A DNA stretch of 48,007 nt from Parcubacteria group bacterium (GTDB lineage: Bacteria; Patescibacteriota; Patescibacteriia; UBA1558; GWA2-36-10). The stretch spans positions 68,988 to 116,994 of the forward strand of contig PQAE01000012.1 of NCBI GenBank assembly GCA_003104935.1, written 5' to 3'. Both the position numbers and the translations under genes were made by a program. Below are positions 39,692-47,684 of the stretch, piece by piece; position 1 is the first letter of the stretch, and every line of letters starts with the position of its first letter. The notes beneath the pieces are model-generated. The model searched no databases, was not told where the DNA came from, and saw nothing but the letters and a program-made list of their open reading frames with translations.

Positions 39692-40459
39692 GTGAAGTGG
39701 CCCCGATCTTTAACATTCATTAACTCAGACAATATAGTCGGGGGCCTCGTAACCAATGACCCCCTCTATTCCCGTTTTGTCCAGGCGTTTGAAGCTGACC
39801 CAGAAAGTCAAACCACCCATCAGCTGGCCGCAAAATTCGCCAAAAAACACCATTTGGTGACACGCCGGCAATCCACGCAGCTCAACAGTGACGAAGGTCA
39901 AAAGGCCCAGAAAACCGGTACGGCTCTCAGTAAATTGTTAAAATTGCCTCAGGCAATTTTTCTTTCTCCTGAAGACCGCACCGTTGCCGTCTGGGACAGA
40001 CTATGCAAAGGTTGGCCCTCGCTTAACAGTGTCACCCCCCGGGTGATTGAAGACCGACTGCGTCGCCAGTCTTTTGGTGCCGCCGATGCTTATGGCGACC
40101 AGAGGATATATCTAGCTCTGGAGCGAGCGGAACGTCAACGTTTTCATCACGAGGGTCCCTACTGGTACCGATGGCCAGAGGGAGAAAACATAGCCGATCT
40201 GCGCCAACGCAACGAAGAATGGTTTGCCACTCTACTCACCGACTTCTCGGAAAAGAATCTACTGATAATCACCGACCACACCAGCATCTTAGCTACTATG
40301 GCTAACATCGAGGGCTGGTCCGACCGGATCTTTCTGCGGTATCGCCGCCTTAAACAGCCAGAAATTCTGGCTGTTACTAAATACTACGGCGAGCCTAATG
40401 ATGGAAGAGAAGGTAAGTTGTTGTCAGTGGTCTTCAACGAGACCTTCTGGGACGTCTGA
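39692..40459 (+). CDS. histidine-phosphatase-like protein with altered RHG motif
   Basis: 255 aa from GTG at 39692, chosen for GGAGG 8 nt upstream. The layout follows the phosphoglycerate-mutase fold: LVTRRQSTQLNSDEG where the family has LVRHGES..N, then IFLSPEDRTVAVWDRL (SPLxRAxQT-like), WPEGENIADLRQRNEEW, and LLIITDHTSIL (second His retained). The phospho-accepting His and Gly of RHG read Arg and Gln here. So it is either catalytically dead, a binding protein, or a remote relative. Own promoter and strong terminator; more GC-rich than neighbours. Confidence 0.65.
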   Translation: MKWPRSLTFINSDNIVGGLVTNDPLYSRFVQAFEADPESQTTHQLAAKFAKKHHLVTRRQSTQLNSDEGQKAQKTGTALSKLLKLPQAIFLSPEDRTVAVWDRLCKGWPSLNSVTPRVIEDRLRRQSFGAADAYGDQRIYLALERAERQRFHHEGPYWYRWPEGENIADLRQRNEEWFATLLTDFSEKNLLIITDHTSILATMANIEGWSDRIFLRYRRLKQPEILAVTKYYGEPNDGREGKLLSVVFNETFWDV

Positions 40460-40470
40460 CCATTAACTTG

Positions 40471-40515
40471 AGCGCTCCTCCGATTCTCGAACATTCGGGA
40501 TTTCGGAGGAGCGCT
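40471..40515 (+). terminator. intrinsic terminator
   Basis: AGCGCTCCTCCGA / TCGGAGGAGCGCT, 13-bp stem, 19-nt loop, followed by TTAAAATT. Confidence 0.85.
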
Positions 40516-40542
40516 TTAAAATTACTAAAATAATAACAATTA

Positions 40543-40571
40543 TTGACTTTTTGCCAATAATTATTTATAAT
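40543..40571 (+). promoter_or_regulatory. promoter of the tRNA-rpmG operon
   Basis: TTGACT (40543-40548), exactly 17 nt, TATAAT (40566-40571). Confidence 0.8.
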
Positions 40572-40610
40572 ATACCCCGTTATAGTCAAAATATAACAAT
40601 AAGGCCTTAA

Positions 40611-40735
40611 GCCGATTTAGCCCGTCCGCCACCCTAGCTCATTTGGTAGAGCAATGGTTTTGCCACCGCCCGAAAGCGGGGTGCCGCCAGAGGCGGCATA
40701 AACCGATATCAAGTTCATTAGATAAAAATGCTTAG
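40611..40735 (+). pseudogene. tRNA-Thr-like 5' half interrupted by a GC-rich palindrome (copy 1)
   Basis: Begins GCCGATTTAG, is joined to GCCACCCTAGCTCATTTGG with D-arm and GCAATGGTTTTG, then breaks in the anticodon loop. The insert runs CCACCGCCC...GGCGGCA (about 36 nt), with a perfect TGCCGCC-AGA-GGCGGCA hairpin. TAAACC resumes the anticodon stem, but no T-arm or acceptor 3' strand follows; instead there is a spacer shared with copy 2 (AAGTTCATTA...ATAAAAATGCTT). Confidence 0.6.
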
Positions 40736-40842
40736 GCCGATTTAGCTCAGTGGTAGAGCAGCAGTTTTGCCACCGCCAAAAGGCGGGGTGCCGCTGTGCG
40801 GCATAAACCTGATTATAAAGTTCATTATTATAAAAAGCTTTG
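40736..40842 (+). pseudogene. tRNA-Thr-like 5' half interrupted by a GC-rich palindrome (copy 2)
   Basis: GCCGATTTAGCTCAGTGG through GCAGTTTTG is the same as the intact tRNA-Thr at 40843 up to the anticodon loop. The insert (about 34 nt) has GCC-AAAA-GGC and TGCCGC-TGT-GCGGCA hairpins, then TAAACC and the shared spacer. No T-arm. Confidence 0.65.
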
Positions 40843-40917
40843 GCCGATTTAGCTCAGTGGTAGAGCAACGGTTTTGTAAACCGTAGGTCGTCGGTTCAAG
40901 CCCGACAATCGGCTCCA
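40843..40917 (+). tRNA. tRNA-Thr (TGT)
   Basis: Complete cloverleaf: acceptor GCCGATT/AATCGGC, D-arm GCTC-AGTGGTA-GAGC, anticodon stem ACGGT/ACCGT with loop TTTGTAA (anticodon TGT), variable AGGTC, T-arm GTCGG-TTCAAGC-CCGAC, encoded CCA. The intact third unit of the tandem array. Confidence 0.96.
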
Positions 40918-40949
40918 TTAAACCTTTAATCAATTATTAATTAATTCTT

Positions 40950-41105
40950 ATGTCCCAAGATAGATTAGCTAAACTAGAATGCACTGTTTGCCACGCCATA
41001 AATTATTACAGCACTCGCAATAAGAAAACAATTAAGGAGAGGCTGGAAAAGAAAAAACATTGCACACACTGCAAAAAACATACTTTACACAAAGAAACTA
41101 AATAA
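40950..41105 (+). CDS. rpmG: 50S ribosomal protein L33
   Basis: 51 aa. [16 protein letters not shown] and [15 protein letters not shown] are the L33 signature, with both CxxC pairs, so this is the zinc-binding form. It lies between tRNA-Thr and tRNA-Trp, as in many bacteria. Expected next genes secE-nusG are not here. No SD seen. Confidence 0.95.
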   Translation: MSQDRLAKLECTVCHAINYYSTRNKKTIKERLEKKKHCTHCKKHTLHKETK

Positions 41106-41155
41106 GCGACTACTTAGTTTTTTGAGGAAATAGTAAAAGATTTCCTCATTTGTGA

Positions 41156-41229
41156 GGGGGAGTAGTATAGTGGTAGTACAGGGGTCTCCAAAACCTCTAG
41201 CCTGGGTTCGATTCCTAGCTCCCCTGCCA
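41156..41229 (+). tRNA. tRNA-Trp (CCA)
   Basis: Acceptor GGGGGAG/CTCCCCT (first pair G-U), D-arm GTAT...GTAC, anticodon stem GGGGT/ACCTC with loop CTCCAAA (anticodon CCA), T-arm CTGGG-TTCGATT-CCTAG, discriminator G, encoded CCA. Confidence 0.95.
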
Positions 41230-41231
41230 AA

Positions 41232-41245
41232 TCGTGCTAGCACGA
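41232..41245. other. 14-bp perfect palindrome just after tRNA-Trp
   Basis: TCGTGCTAGCACGA begins 3 nt after the tRNA CCA end. It is followed by a TCGTTA...TAACGA inverted pair. It marks the junction between the housekeeping tRNA operon and the restriction-modification island; possible attachment or processing site. Confidence 0.35.
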
Positions 41246-41306
41246 CCTCGTTACTTTCGAAGCTAACGAAGTCTGCTTCAAATAAGCCTTGCTTCGAGTC
41301 ATAAAG

Positions 41307-41335
41307 CCGTCCAACTAGGACGGTTTTGTGTTTTT
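41307..41335 (+). terminator. intrinsic terminator of the tRNA operon
   Basis: CCGTCC-AACTA-GGACGG followed by TTTTGTGTTTTTT. Confidence 0.88.
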
Positions 41336-41342
41336 TGTGGTG

Positions 41343-41373
41343 TTGTACTAAAATACAATTAATGTGATATAAT
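41343..41373 (+). promoter_or_regulatory. hsd operon promoter with probable XRE operator
   Basis: TATAAT at 41368-41373. The -35 region holds TTGTA-CTAAAA-TACAA (41343-41358), a 5-bp inverted repeat suited to an XRE dimer. The best -35 (TTGTAC) gives a 19-nt spacer, so basal activity may be weak. Confidence 0.55.
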
Positions 41374-41387
41374 AGTAAGGCAGTATT

Positions 41388-41594
41388 ATGACAAATTCAT
41401 CAAGAAAATTAGGCGTTAATGTTCGCAGAATAAGAGAAGAAAAGGGCATGACTCAAGGTGACTTATGCAGGAAACTGGCGCTTGATCGTGCTTATCTTAG
41501 TAACGTTGAAAGTGGCAAAAAGAATCCAACTTTGGCGACTATAGAGCGTCTTGCTGAAGCTTTAGGCGTTTCAGTCGACGAATTATTAAAATAA
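41388..41594 (+). CDS. XRE-family HTH regulator (controller-like)
   Basis: 68 aa, almost entirely an HTH_3 domain: VRRIREEKGMTQGDLCRKLAL with the recognition helix RAYLSNVESGKKNPTLATIE. It matches the small controller (C) proteins that pace restriction-modification expression. It is 4 nt upstream of hsdM. The inverted repeat in the promoter is its likely operator. Confidence 0.88.
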   Translation: MTNSSRKLGVNVRRIREEKGMTQGDLCRKLALDRAYLSNVESGKKNPTLATIERLAEALGVSVDELLK

Positions 41595-41598
41595 TCAT

Positions 41599-43188
41599 AT
41601 GACCAACAATAAAGATAGAAATTCTAATATGACCAAAGAACAAGAACGCGCTGAACTTCATCGTGCTATTTGGCAAATCGCTAACGATTTACGGGGAAGC
41701 GTTGATGGTTGGGATTTTAAGTCTTATGTACTAGGAATGCTGTTCTATCGTTTTATTAGTGAGAATTTAACTAATTATCTAAATGATGATGAAAGACGTA
41801 CGGGAAAGAAAGATTTTGACTATGCTGCGCTTTCTGATAAAGAAGCCGAGTTTGGCCGAGCTGATACAGTAAAAGAGAAGGGTTTCTATATTTTACCAAG
41901 TGAGCTCTTTGTTAATGTAAGAAAAAAAGCTCGCAATGATGCCAATCTAAACGAAATCCTTTCGTCTATTTTTCGAAATATTGAAAACTCTGCAAAAGGC
42001 TCCAATAGCGAAGATGATCTTAAAGGTTTATTTGATGACCTTGATGTCAATTCTAATAAGCTTGGGAGTACGGTAGACAAAAGGAATCAAAAGCTGGTTA
42101 AGCTATTGGAGGCAATTGGTGATTTGCGTCTTGGTAATTATTCGGATAATACCATAGACGCTTTTGGTGACGCGTACGAATTTTTAATGACGATGTATGC
42201 TTCTAGCTCCGGTAAATCGGGCGGTGAGTTTTTTACTCCACAGGAGGTGAGTGAACTTTTGGCAGAAATAGCAACGGTTAATAAAAAAGAAGTTAATAAG
42301 GTTTATGATCCAGCTTGCGGTTCGGGATCGTTGCTTCTCAAATTTGCAAAAGTTCTTGGAAAAGAAAACGTTCGGCAAGGATTTTTTGGTCAGGAGATTA
42401 ACATCACTACATATAATCTGTGTCGTATTAACATGTTTTTACATGATATTAACTACAATAATTTTGATATTGCACATGGGGACACGCTCACTGATCCAAA
42501 ACATTGGGACGACGAACCTTTTGATGCAATTGTTTCTAATCCGCCATATTCAATTAATTGGGAAGGAGACGCAAATCCATTATTGATTAACGATCCTCGT
42601 TTCTCTCCGGCCGGAGTATTGGCGCCAAAGAGTAAAGCCGATTTGGCTTTTACGATGCATATGCTTTCGTGGCTTTCGACAAGCGGTACTGCTGCAATTG
42701 TTGAGTTTCCGGGAGTTCTTTATCGTGGCGGTGCCGAACAAAAGATTAGAAAATATCTAGTGGATAATAATTACATAGACGCAGTTATTCAGCTTCCTGC
42801 CGATTTATTTTTTGGTGTTACAATTGCCACTTGTATTATCGTACTTAAGAAAAGCAAGAGGGATAACAAGATATTGTTCATTGACGCCTCGGCTGAATTT
42901 GTACGTGGCGGTAATAAAAATAAATTAAGTGACGTAAATTGTAATAAAATATTGGATGCCTTTAAAAACCGTAAAGATATTGAATATTTTGCCAAGCTGG
43001 TTGACAACAAAGCTATCGCCGACAATGATTATAATATAGCAGTATCAAGTTATGTTGTTGCAGAAGATACCCGGAAAGAAATAAATATTATTCAATTAAA
43101 TAAGGAAATCTCGGTAATAGTGGCGAAACAAAATGAATTACGCACGGCAATCGATAAGATCGTAGCCGATATTGAGGGTACAAAATAG
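41599..43188 (+). CDS. hsdM: type I restriction-modification methyltransferase HsdM
   Basis: 529 aa. N-terminal HsdM domain (residues 10-160: LHRAIWQIANDLRGSVDGWD), SAM-binding motif VYDPACGSGSLLLKFAKV and catalytic DAIVSNPPYSINW (NPPY, N6-adenine). The GGEFFTPQEVSELLAEI segment before motif I is typical. It methylates adenine in the bipartite site together with HsdS. A second in-frame ATG lies at 41632. It overlaps nothing and precedes hsdS by 1 nt. Distinctly AT-rich codon use compared with the uvr and glycan genes. Confidence 0.96.
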   Translation: MTNNKDRNSNMTKEQERAELHRAIWQIANDLRGSVDGWDFKSYVLGMLFYRFISENLTNYLNDDERRTGKKDFDYAALSDKEAEFGRADTVKEKGFYILPSELFVNVRKKARNDANLNEILSSIFRNIENSAKGSNSEDDLKGLFDDLDVNSNKLGSTVDKRNQKLVKLLEAIGDLRLGNYSDNTIDAFGDAYEFLMTMYASSSGKSGGEFFTPQEVSELLAEIATVNKKEVNKVYDPACGSGSLLLKFAKVLGKENVRQGFFGQEINITTYNLCRINMFLHDINYNNFDIAHGDTLTDPKHWDDEPFDAIVSNPPYSINWEGDANPLLINDPRFSPAGVLAPKSKADLAFTMHMLSWLSTSGTAAIVEFPGVLYRGGAEQKIRKYLVDNNYIDAVIQLPADLFFGVTIATCIIVLKKSKRDNKILFIDASAEFVRGGNKNKLSDVNCNKILDAFKNRKDIEYFAKLVDNKAIADNDYNIAVSSYVVAEDTRKEINIIQLNKEISVIVAKQNELRTAIDKIVADIEGTK

Positions 43189-43189
43189 T

Positions 43190-44452
43190 ATGTCTAAACA
43201 ACAAAGTAAAATTGAAAAATTGATTAGCAATCTTTGTCCTAATGGCGTGGAGTTTAAAGAGTTAGGAAAACTCGGTGATTTTTATGGTGGGTTGTCTGGG
43301 AAAAATAAAGAAGATTTCAATAACGGTAACTCCAAATACATTTCTTACATGAATATATTTTCAAATATCGCAGTTGATACTAATATTACTACTTTTGTGA
43401 AGGTGAACAGTAGTGAAAGCCAGAATCAAATTGAATATGGTGATGTATTATTCACTGGATCATCAGAAACGCCAAATGAATGTGGGATGTCTTCTGTTTT
43501 AATAGAGAAAATTGATGAACCATTATATTTAAATAGTTTTTGCTTTGGTTATCGTTTGCATAATAAAAGTTTGTTTTTACCTGAGTTTTTAAAATATTTA
43601 TTTAGAGATGAACAGATCAGGAAGCAGATTGCGAAAACGGCAAGCGGTGTAACAAGATTTAATATTTCAAAAAAACGATTTGCAAAAATTTTGATTCCTC
43701 TCCCCCCTATTGCAGTCCAAGAAGAAATTGTTAAAATTCTTAATAGTTTTACAGAACTGGAGGCAGAACTGGAGGCAGAACTGGAGGCAGAACTGGAGGC
43801 AAGAAAGAAGCAATATGAGTACTACCGTTCTAGGCTTTTGACATTTGATGAGGGGGGGGTCCGGTGGATGGCGATATCCGAAGTATGCATACCGACAAAA
43901 AACATTAAATGGAAAGAGGCTAAGCAAGCTTATCGCTATATTGATTTGACATCAGTTAGTCGAGAAAATCATATGATTACTGAAACTATAAAAATAAACG
44001 CAGAAAACGCTCCAAGTCGAGCGCAAAAAGTTGTTGAAAAAGATGATGTGATTTTTGCGACTACGCGTCCAACTTTGCGACGTTTTGCGATGATTAGCGA
44101 TGATTATGACGGCGAGATAGCAAGCACTGGATACTGTGTTCTACGTGCAGATAATGCTAAAGTATTGCCAAAATGGGTATATTATAATATTTCTACCTTG
44201 AATTTTAATGATTATGTTGAAAAGCAGCAAGAGGGTTCAGCGTATCCATCAATTTCTGATGCGAAAGTAAAAGCATTCAGAATACCAGTTCCAACTATTT
44301 CCGAACAGAAACGAATTATTTCGCTATTAGATAAATTTGAATCATTGGTCAATAATATTTCAATTGGTTTGCCAGCCGAAATAGATGCGCGTAAATCACA
44401 ATATAAATATTACAGGAGTAAGCTTTTAACTTTTGCAGAATATGCCAGTTAA
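43190..44452 (+). CDS. hsdS: type I restriction-modification specificity subunit HsdS
   Basis: 420 aa from ATG at 43190, 1 nt after the hsdM stop. Two target-recognition domains (about residues 20-165 and 215-380), each followed by a coiled spacer: ARKKQYEYYRSRLLTFDEGG in the centre and ARKSQYKYYRSKLLTFAE at the C-terminus. The central spacer starts with four exact ELEA repeats (48 bp, 43754-43801), and a G8 tract follows at 43852-43859. Repeat number should set the spacing between half-sites, and G8 slippage would cut off TRD2. It is in frame here. Confidence 0.95.
   Translation: MSKQQSKIEKLISNLCPNGVEFKELGKLGDFYGGLSGKNKEDFNNGNSKYISYMNIFSNIAVDTNITTFVKVNSSESQNQIEYGDVLFTGSSETPNECGMSSVLIEKIDEPLYLNSFCFGYRLHNKSLFLPEFLKYLFRDEQIRKQIAKTASGVTRFNISKKRFAKILIPLPPIAVQEEIVKILNSFTELEAELEAELEAELEARKKQYEYYRSRLLTFDEGGVRWMAISEVCIPTKNIKWKEAKQAYRYIDLTSVSRENHMITETIKINAENAPSRAQKVVEKDDVIFATTRPTLRRFAMISDDYDGEIASTGYCVLRADNAKVLPKWVYYNISTLNFNDYVEKQQEGSAYPSISDAKVKAFRIPVPTISEQKRIISLLDKFESLVNNISIGLPAEIDARKSQYKYYRSKLLTFAEYAS
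43754..43801 (+). repeat. four perfect 12-bp repeats in hsdS
   Basis: GAACTGGAGGCA four times without a mismatch, encoding ELEA in the central helix. In EcoR124-type systems a change in such 12-bp repeats alters recognition spacing. Confidence 0.95.
43852..43859 (+). repeat. G8 homopolymer in hsdS
   Basis: GAG-GGG-GGG-GTC encodes E-G-G-V in an otherwise AT-rich gene. A gain or loss of one G would terminate the protein after TRD1. Confidence 0.9.
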
Positions 44453-47400
44453 TAAAAAATACAATTTAGTCGCAGAAAATTCGCAGAGCACAGTGGTTGC
44501 GGAATACGCGCCTGATAAAAAGCGCTCTAAAAGTTATCAGAGCGAATCAGAGTTGGAGCGCGCGTTTATTGAATTACTTGAAACCCAGGCATATGAATAT
44601 TTGGCTATTACGTCGGAGGACGACCTTGTTTTAAATTTGCGTAAACAATTAGAGAAGTTAAATAATTTTGAGTTTAGTGACAAGGAGTGGAATAATTTTT
44701 TTGCAAACGAACTTGTAAATCCAAACCAAGGTATTGAAGAAAAAACAGCAACGATTCAAGAAGATTATGTTAAAAATTTAAATCGTGAGGACGGAACTGT
44801 TAAAAATATATATCTTTTGAAAAAGGATAATATTCACGACAATAATTTGCAGGTTATTAACCAATACACTACGGAAGAGGGTAAACGTGCAAATCGGTAC
44901 GATGTGACGGTATTGGTTAATGGTTTGCCTTTGGTTCATATCGAGTTGAAACGCCGAGGTGTGGCAATTCAAGAAGCCTTTAATCAAATTAATCGTTATC
45001 AGCGAGAGAGTTTTTGGGCTGCGTCTGGTCTTTTCGAGTATGTTCAATTATTTGTTATTTCAAACGGAACGCATACCAAGTATTATAGTAATACTACTCG
45101 ATTGGAGCATATCAAAGAAGCTAGCGATGGTGCATTGAAAAAAGGGAAGCGGACAAGCAATAGTTTTGAGTTTACAAGCTGGTGGGCAGACGCAACTAAT
45201 CGCCCAATCATGGATTTAATGGATTTTGCCAAAACTTTTTTTGCTAAGCACGCAATTTTAAATATTTTGACTCGCTACTGTGTATTTACAACTGATCGTC
45301 TGTTGCTTGTTATGCGACCATATCAGATTGTTGCAACTGAAAGAATATTAAATAGGGTGGAAGTTAGCACTAATTATAAAAAGCTTGGTACTGTTGAGGC
45401 AGGGGGATATATATGGCACACTACGGGATCGGGCAAGACATTAACCAGTTTTAAAACAGCGCAGTTGGTAAGTAAATTGCCGGATGTTGAAAAAGTATTA
45501 TTTATTGTTGATCGTAAAGATTTAGATTATCAAACAATGAAGGAGTATGATAAGTTTGAAAAAGGCGCAGCCAATAGCAATACCAGTACGGCGATCTTAA
45601 AAAAACAAATTGAAAATCCTAATGCCAGAATAATTATTACTACCATTCAAAAACTAGATCGATTTATCGCTCGCAATAGCGGGCACGTTATTTTTAATGG
45701 CCATGTTGTTTTGATTTTTGATGAATGTCATCGCTCGCAGTTCGGCGATATGCATGCTGCCATTACCAAATCATTCAAAAATTATCATATCTTCGGATTT
45801 ACAGGCACGCCAATTTTTGCGGTGAATTCTTCATCGAGCGGTCGCCCGGATTTAAGAACAACGGAGCAGGCTTTTGGCGAAAAGCTTCACACTTATACAA
45901 TTGTCGATGCAATCGCTGATAAGAATGTTTTGCCGTTTAGAGTTGATTACGTATCCACGGTCAGAGAGGCCGAGGATATTGATGATAAAAAAGTGAAGGA
46001 TATCGATCGTGAGGCAATCCTTGCCGCACCCGATAGGTTGGCTAATGTTGTTTCTTATATCCGTGAGCATTTTGACCAAAAAACGAAACGCAATAGTTTT
46101 TATAAAATAAAAGATAGAAGGTTGGCAGGGTTCAATTCGATTTTTGCGGTTTCATCAATTGATGTTGCAAAAAAATATTATTCTGAGTTTAAAAAACAAC
46201 TCGCTAATTTGCCAAGTGATAAACAACTTAAAATTGCGTTGATTTATAGCTTTGGAGTAAATGAAGAGGATGCGGACGGCATGATCGATGAAAACTCGGA
46301 AGATACAAGTGGATTAGACACAAGTTCACGTGATTTTTTAGACAATGCGATTGCCGATTACAATGCAATGTTTGGTACGTCATACGACACCTCATCTGAT
46401 AAATTTCAGAATTATTATAAGGATGTGAGTTTGCGAGTGAAAGGTCGTGAGGTTGATTTGCTAATTGTGGTTAATATGTTTTTGACTGGTTTTGATGCTA
46501 CTACTTTGAATACCTTATGGGTGGACAAAAATCTTCGTTTGCATGGATTATTGCAGGCATATTCTCGAACAAATCGTATACTAAATAGTATAAAGACTTT
46601 TGGTAATATTATTTGTTTCCGAAATTTAGAAAAGGCAACGAATGAATCAATCGCATTATTTGGAGATAAAGAGGCTAGTGGCATTGTTCTTTTGAAGTCA
46701 TATGCTGAATATTATCATGGCTATAAAGACGGAAAAAAGGAAATCCGTGGGTATGAAAGTCTATCGCATGAACTTCTAGAAAAGTTTCCAGTCGGTGAAA
46801 GAATTATAGGAGAACAGAACCAAAAAGAATTCATTAAACTTTATGGTGCAATTTTAAGAGTACGAAATATTTTGACGACATTCGACGAATTTACGGGTAA
46901 TGAAATTTTGACCGAGCGAGATTTTCAAGATTACCATAGTATGTATATTGATCTTTATAATGAGTTTCGCAAGGGCGTAGAAAATGATAAGGAGAATGTT
47001 AATGATGATGTAATTTTTGAAATGGAACTAATTAAACAAATCGAAATAAATATCGATTATGTGTTGGGCCTAATTAAAAAGTATCATGAAGATCACATTA
47101 AAAATCGTGAGCTATTGCTTGATATAAATAAGGCAATAGATTCTAGCTTTGAATTACGCAATAAAAAAGACCTTATAAATCAATTTATTACTACACTTGA
47201 CGCTCATTCTGTTATCGACGATGATTGGCAAAGGTTTGTGGACAAAAAAAAGATTGACGAGCTTGAACAGATTATTAAAGTTGAGAATCTTGACCATGAC
47301 GCAACTTATTCGTTTGTACGTAATGCGTTTCGTGATGGTGGGGTTGCTACTGCTGGCACATCCATATCCAGAATTTTGCCGCCAGTATCACGTTTTTCAC

Positions 47401-47507
47401 CAACGGGCGAAAGAACAAAGAAGCGCGAAAGTGTTTTAGAAAAACTAATAAGTTTTTTTGAAAAATTTTTTGATATTTCTGGGGGTAAATTCTCTAAAGA
47501 TAATTAA
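44442..47507 (+). CDS. hsdR: type I restriction endonuclease/translocase HsdR
   Basis: 1021 aa from ATG at 44442, overlapping the hsdS stop by 11 nt. N-terminal PD-(D/E)xK nuclease: RYDVTVLVNGLPLVHIELKRRG. SF2 motor: WHTTGSGKTLTSFKTA (Walker A), LIFDECHRSQFG (DExH), IFGFTGTPIF (motif III), LTGFDATTLNTLWVDKNL and LLQAYSRTNR (motif VI). It translocates and cuts unmethylated DNA. The C-terminal helical region (residues 820-960) would dock on HsdM/HsdS. Complete and apparently intact. Confidence 0.97.
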   Translation: MPVNKKYNLVAENSQSTVVAEYAPDKKRSKSYQSESELERAFIELLETQAYEYLAITSEDDLVLNLRKQLEKLNNFEFSDKEWNNFFANELVNPNQGIEEKTATIQEDYVKNLNREDGTVKNIYLLKKDNIHDNNLQVINQYTTEEGKRANRYDVTVLVNGLPLVHIELKRRGVAIQEAFNQINRYQRESFWAASGLFEYVQLFVISNGTHTKYYSNTTRLEHIKEASDGALKKGKRTSNSFEFTSWWADATNRPIMDLMDFAKTFFAKHAILNILTRYCVFTTDRLLLVMRPYQIVATERILNRVEVSTNYKKLGTVEAGGYIWHTTGSGKTLTSFKTAQLVSKLPDVEKVLFIVDRKDLDYQTMKEYDKFEKGAANSNTSTAILKKQIENPNARIIITTIQKLDRFIARNSGHVIFNGHVVLIFDECHRSQFGDMHAAITKSFKNYHIFGFTGTPIFAVNSSSSGRPDLRTTEQAFGEKLHTYTIVDAIADKNVLPFRVDYVSTVREAEDIDDKKVKDIDREAILAAPDRLANVVSYIREHFDQKTKRNSFYKIKDRRLAGFNSIFAVSSIDVAKKYYSEFKKQLANLPSDKQLKIALIYSFGVNEEDADGMIDENSEDTSGLDTSSRDFLDNAIADYNAMFGTSYDTSSDKFQNYYKDVSLRVKGREVDLLIVVNMFLTGFDATTLNTLWVDKNLRLHGLLQAYSRTNRILNSIKTFGNIICFRNLEKATNESIALFGDKEASGIVLLKSYAEYYHGYKDGKKEIRGYESLSHELLEKFPVGERIIGEQNQKEFIKLYGAILRVRNILTTFDEFTGNEILTERDFQDYHSMYIDLYNEFRKGVENDKENVNDDVIFEMELIKQIEINIDYVLGLIKKYHEDHIKNRELLLDINKAIDSSFELRNKKDLINQFITTLDAHSVIDDDWQRFVDKKKIDELEQIIKVENLDHDATYSFVRNAFRDGGVATAGTSISRILPPVSRFSPTGERTKKRESVLEKLISFFEKFFDISGGKFSKDN

Positions 47508-47519
47508 AATCATAAGTCT

Positions 47520-47684
47520 ATGGAAGATTTACTTCAAAAGATAATATTGGAATCTCAAGATGATGAATTGAATGCAATTGCGACAGCTATTGCGAATTTA
47601 GACTTAACTCCTGAAGAGATGGAGAAGAACTTGATTGTGGCGGATAAATTTGCTATTGATAAAAGTCATGATAAAGAAAATTAA
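47520..47684 (+). CDS. 54-aa acidic hypothetical protein
   Basis: ATG at 47520, 12 nt after hsdR. Product starts MEDLLQKIILESQDDELNAI and ends FAIDKSHDKEN; acidic, predicted all-helical, no recognised domain. Its 3' end overlaps the start of the AAA ORF by 17 nt, so the two are probably translated together. It may be an antitoxin-like or regulatory partner of the ATPase (inference only). Confidence 0.55.
   Translation: MEDLLQKIILESQDDELNAIATAIANLDLTPEEMEKNLIVADKFAIDKSHDKEN

Noticed and set aside
40742-40933. 63-aa minus-strand ORF reading MEPIVGLEPTTYGLQNRCST
   Set aside because: It is the antisense of the tRNA-Thr units; this peptide is a well-known false annotation opposite tRNA genes.
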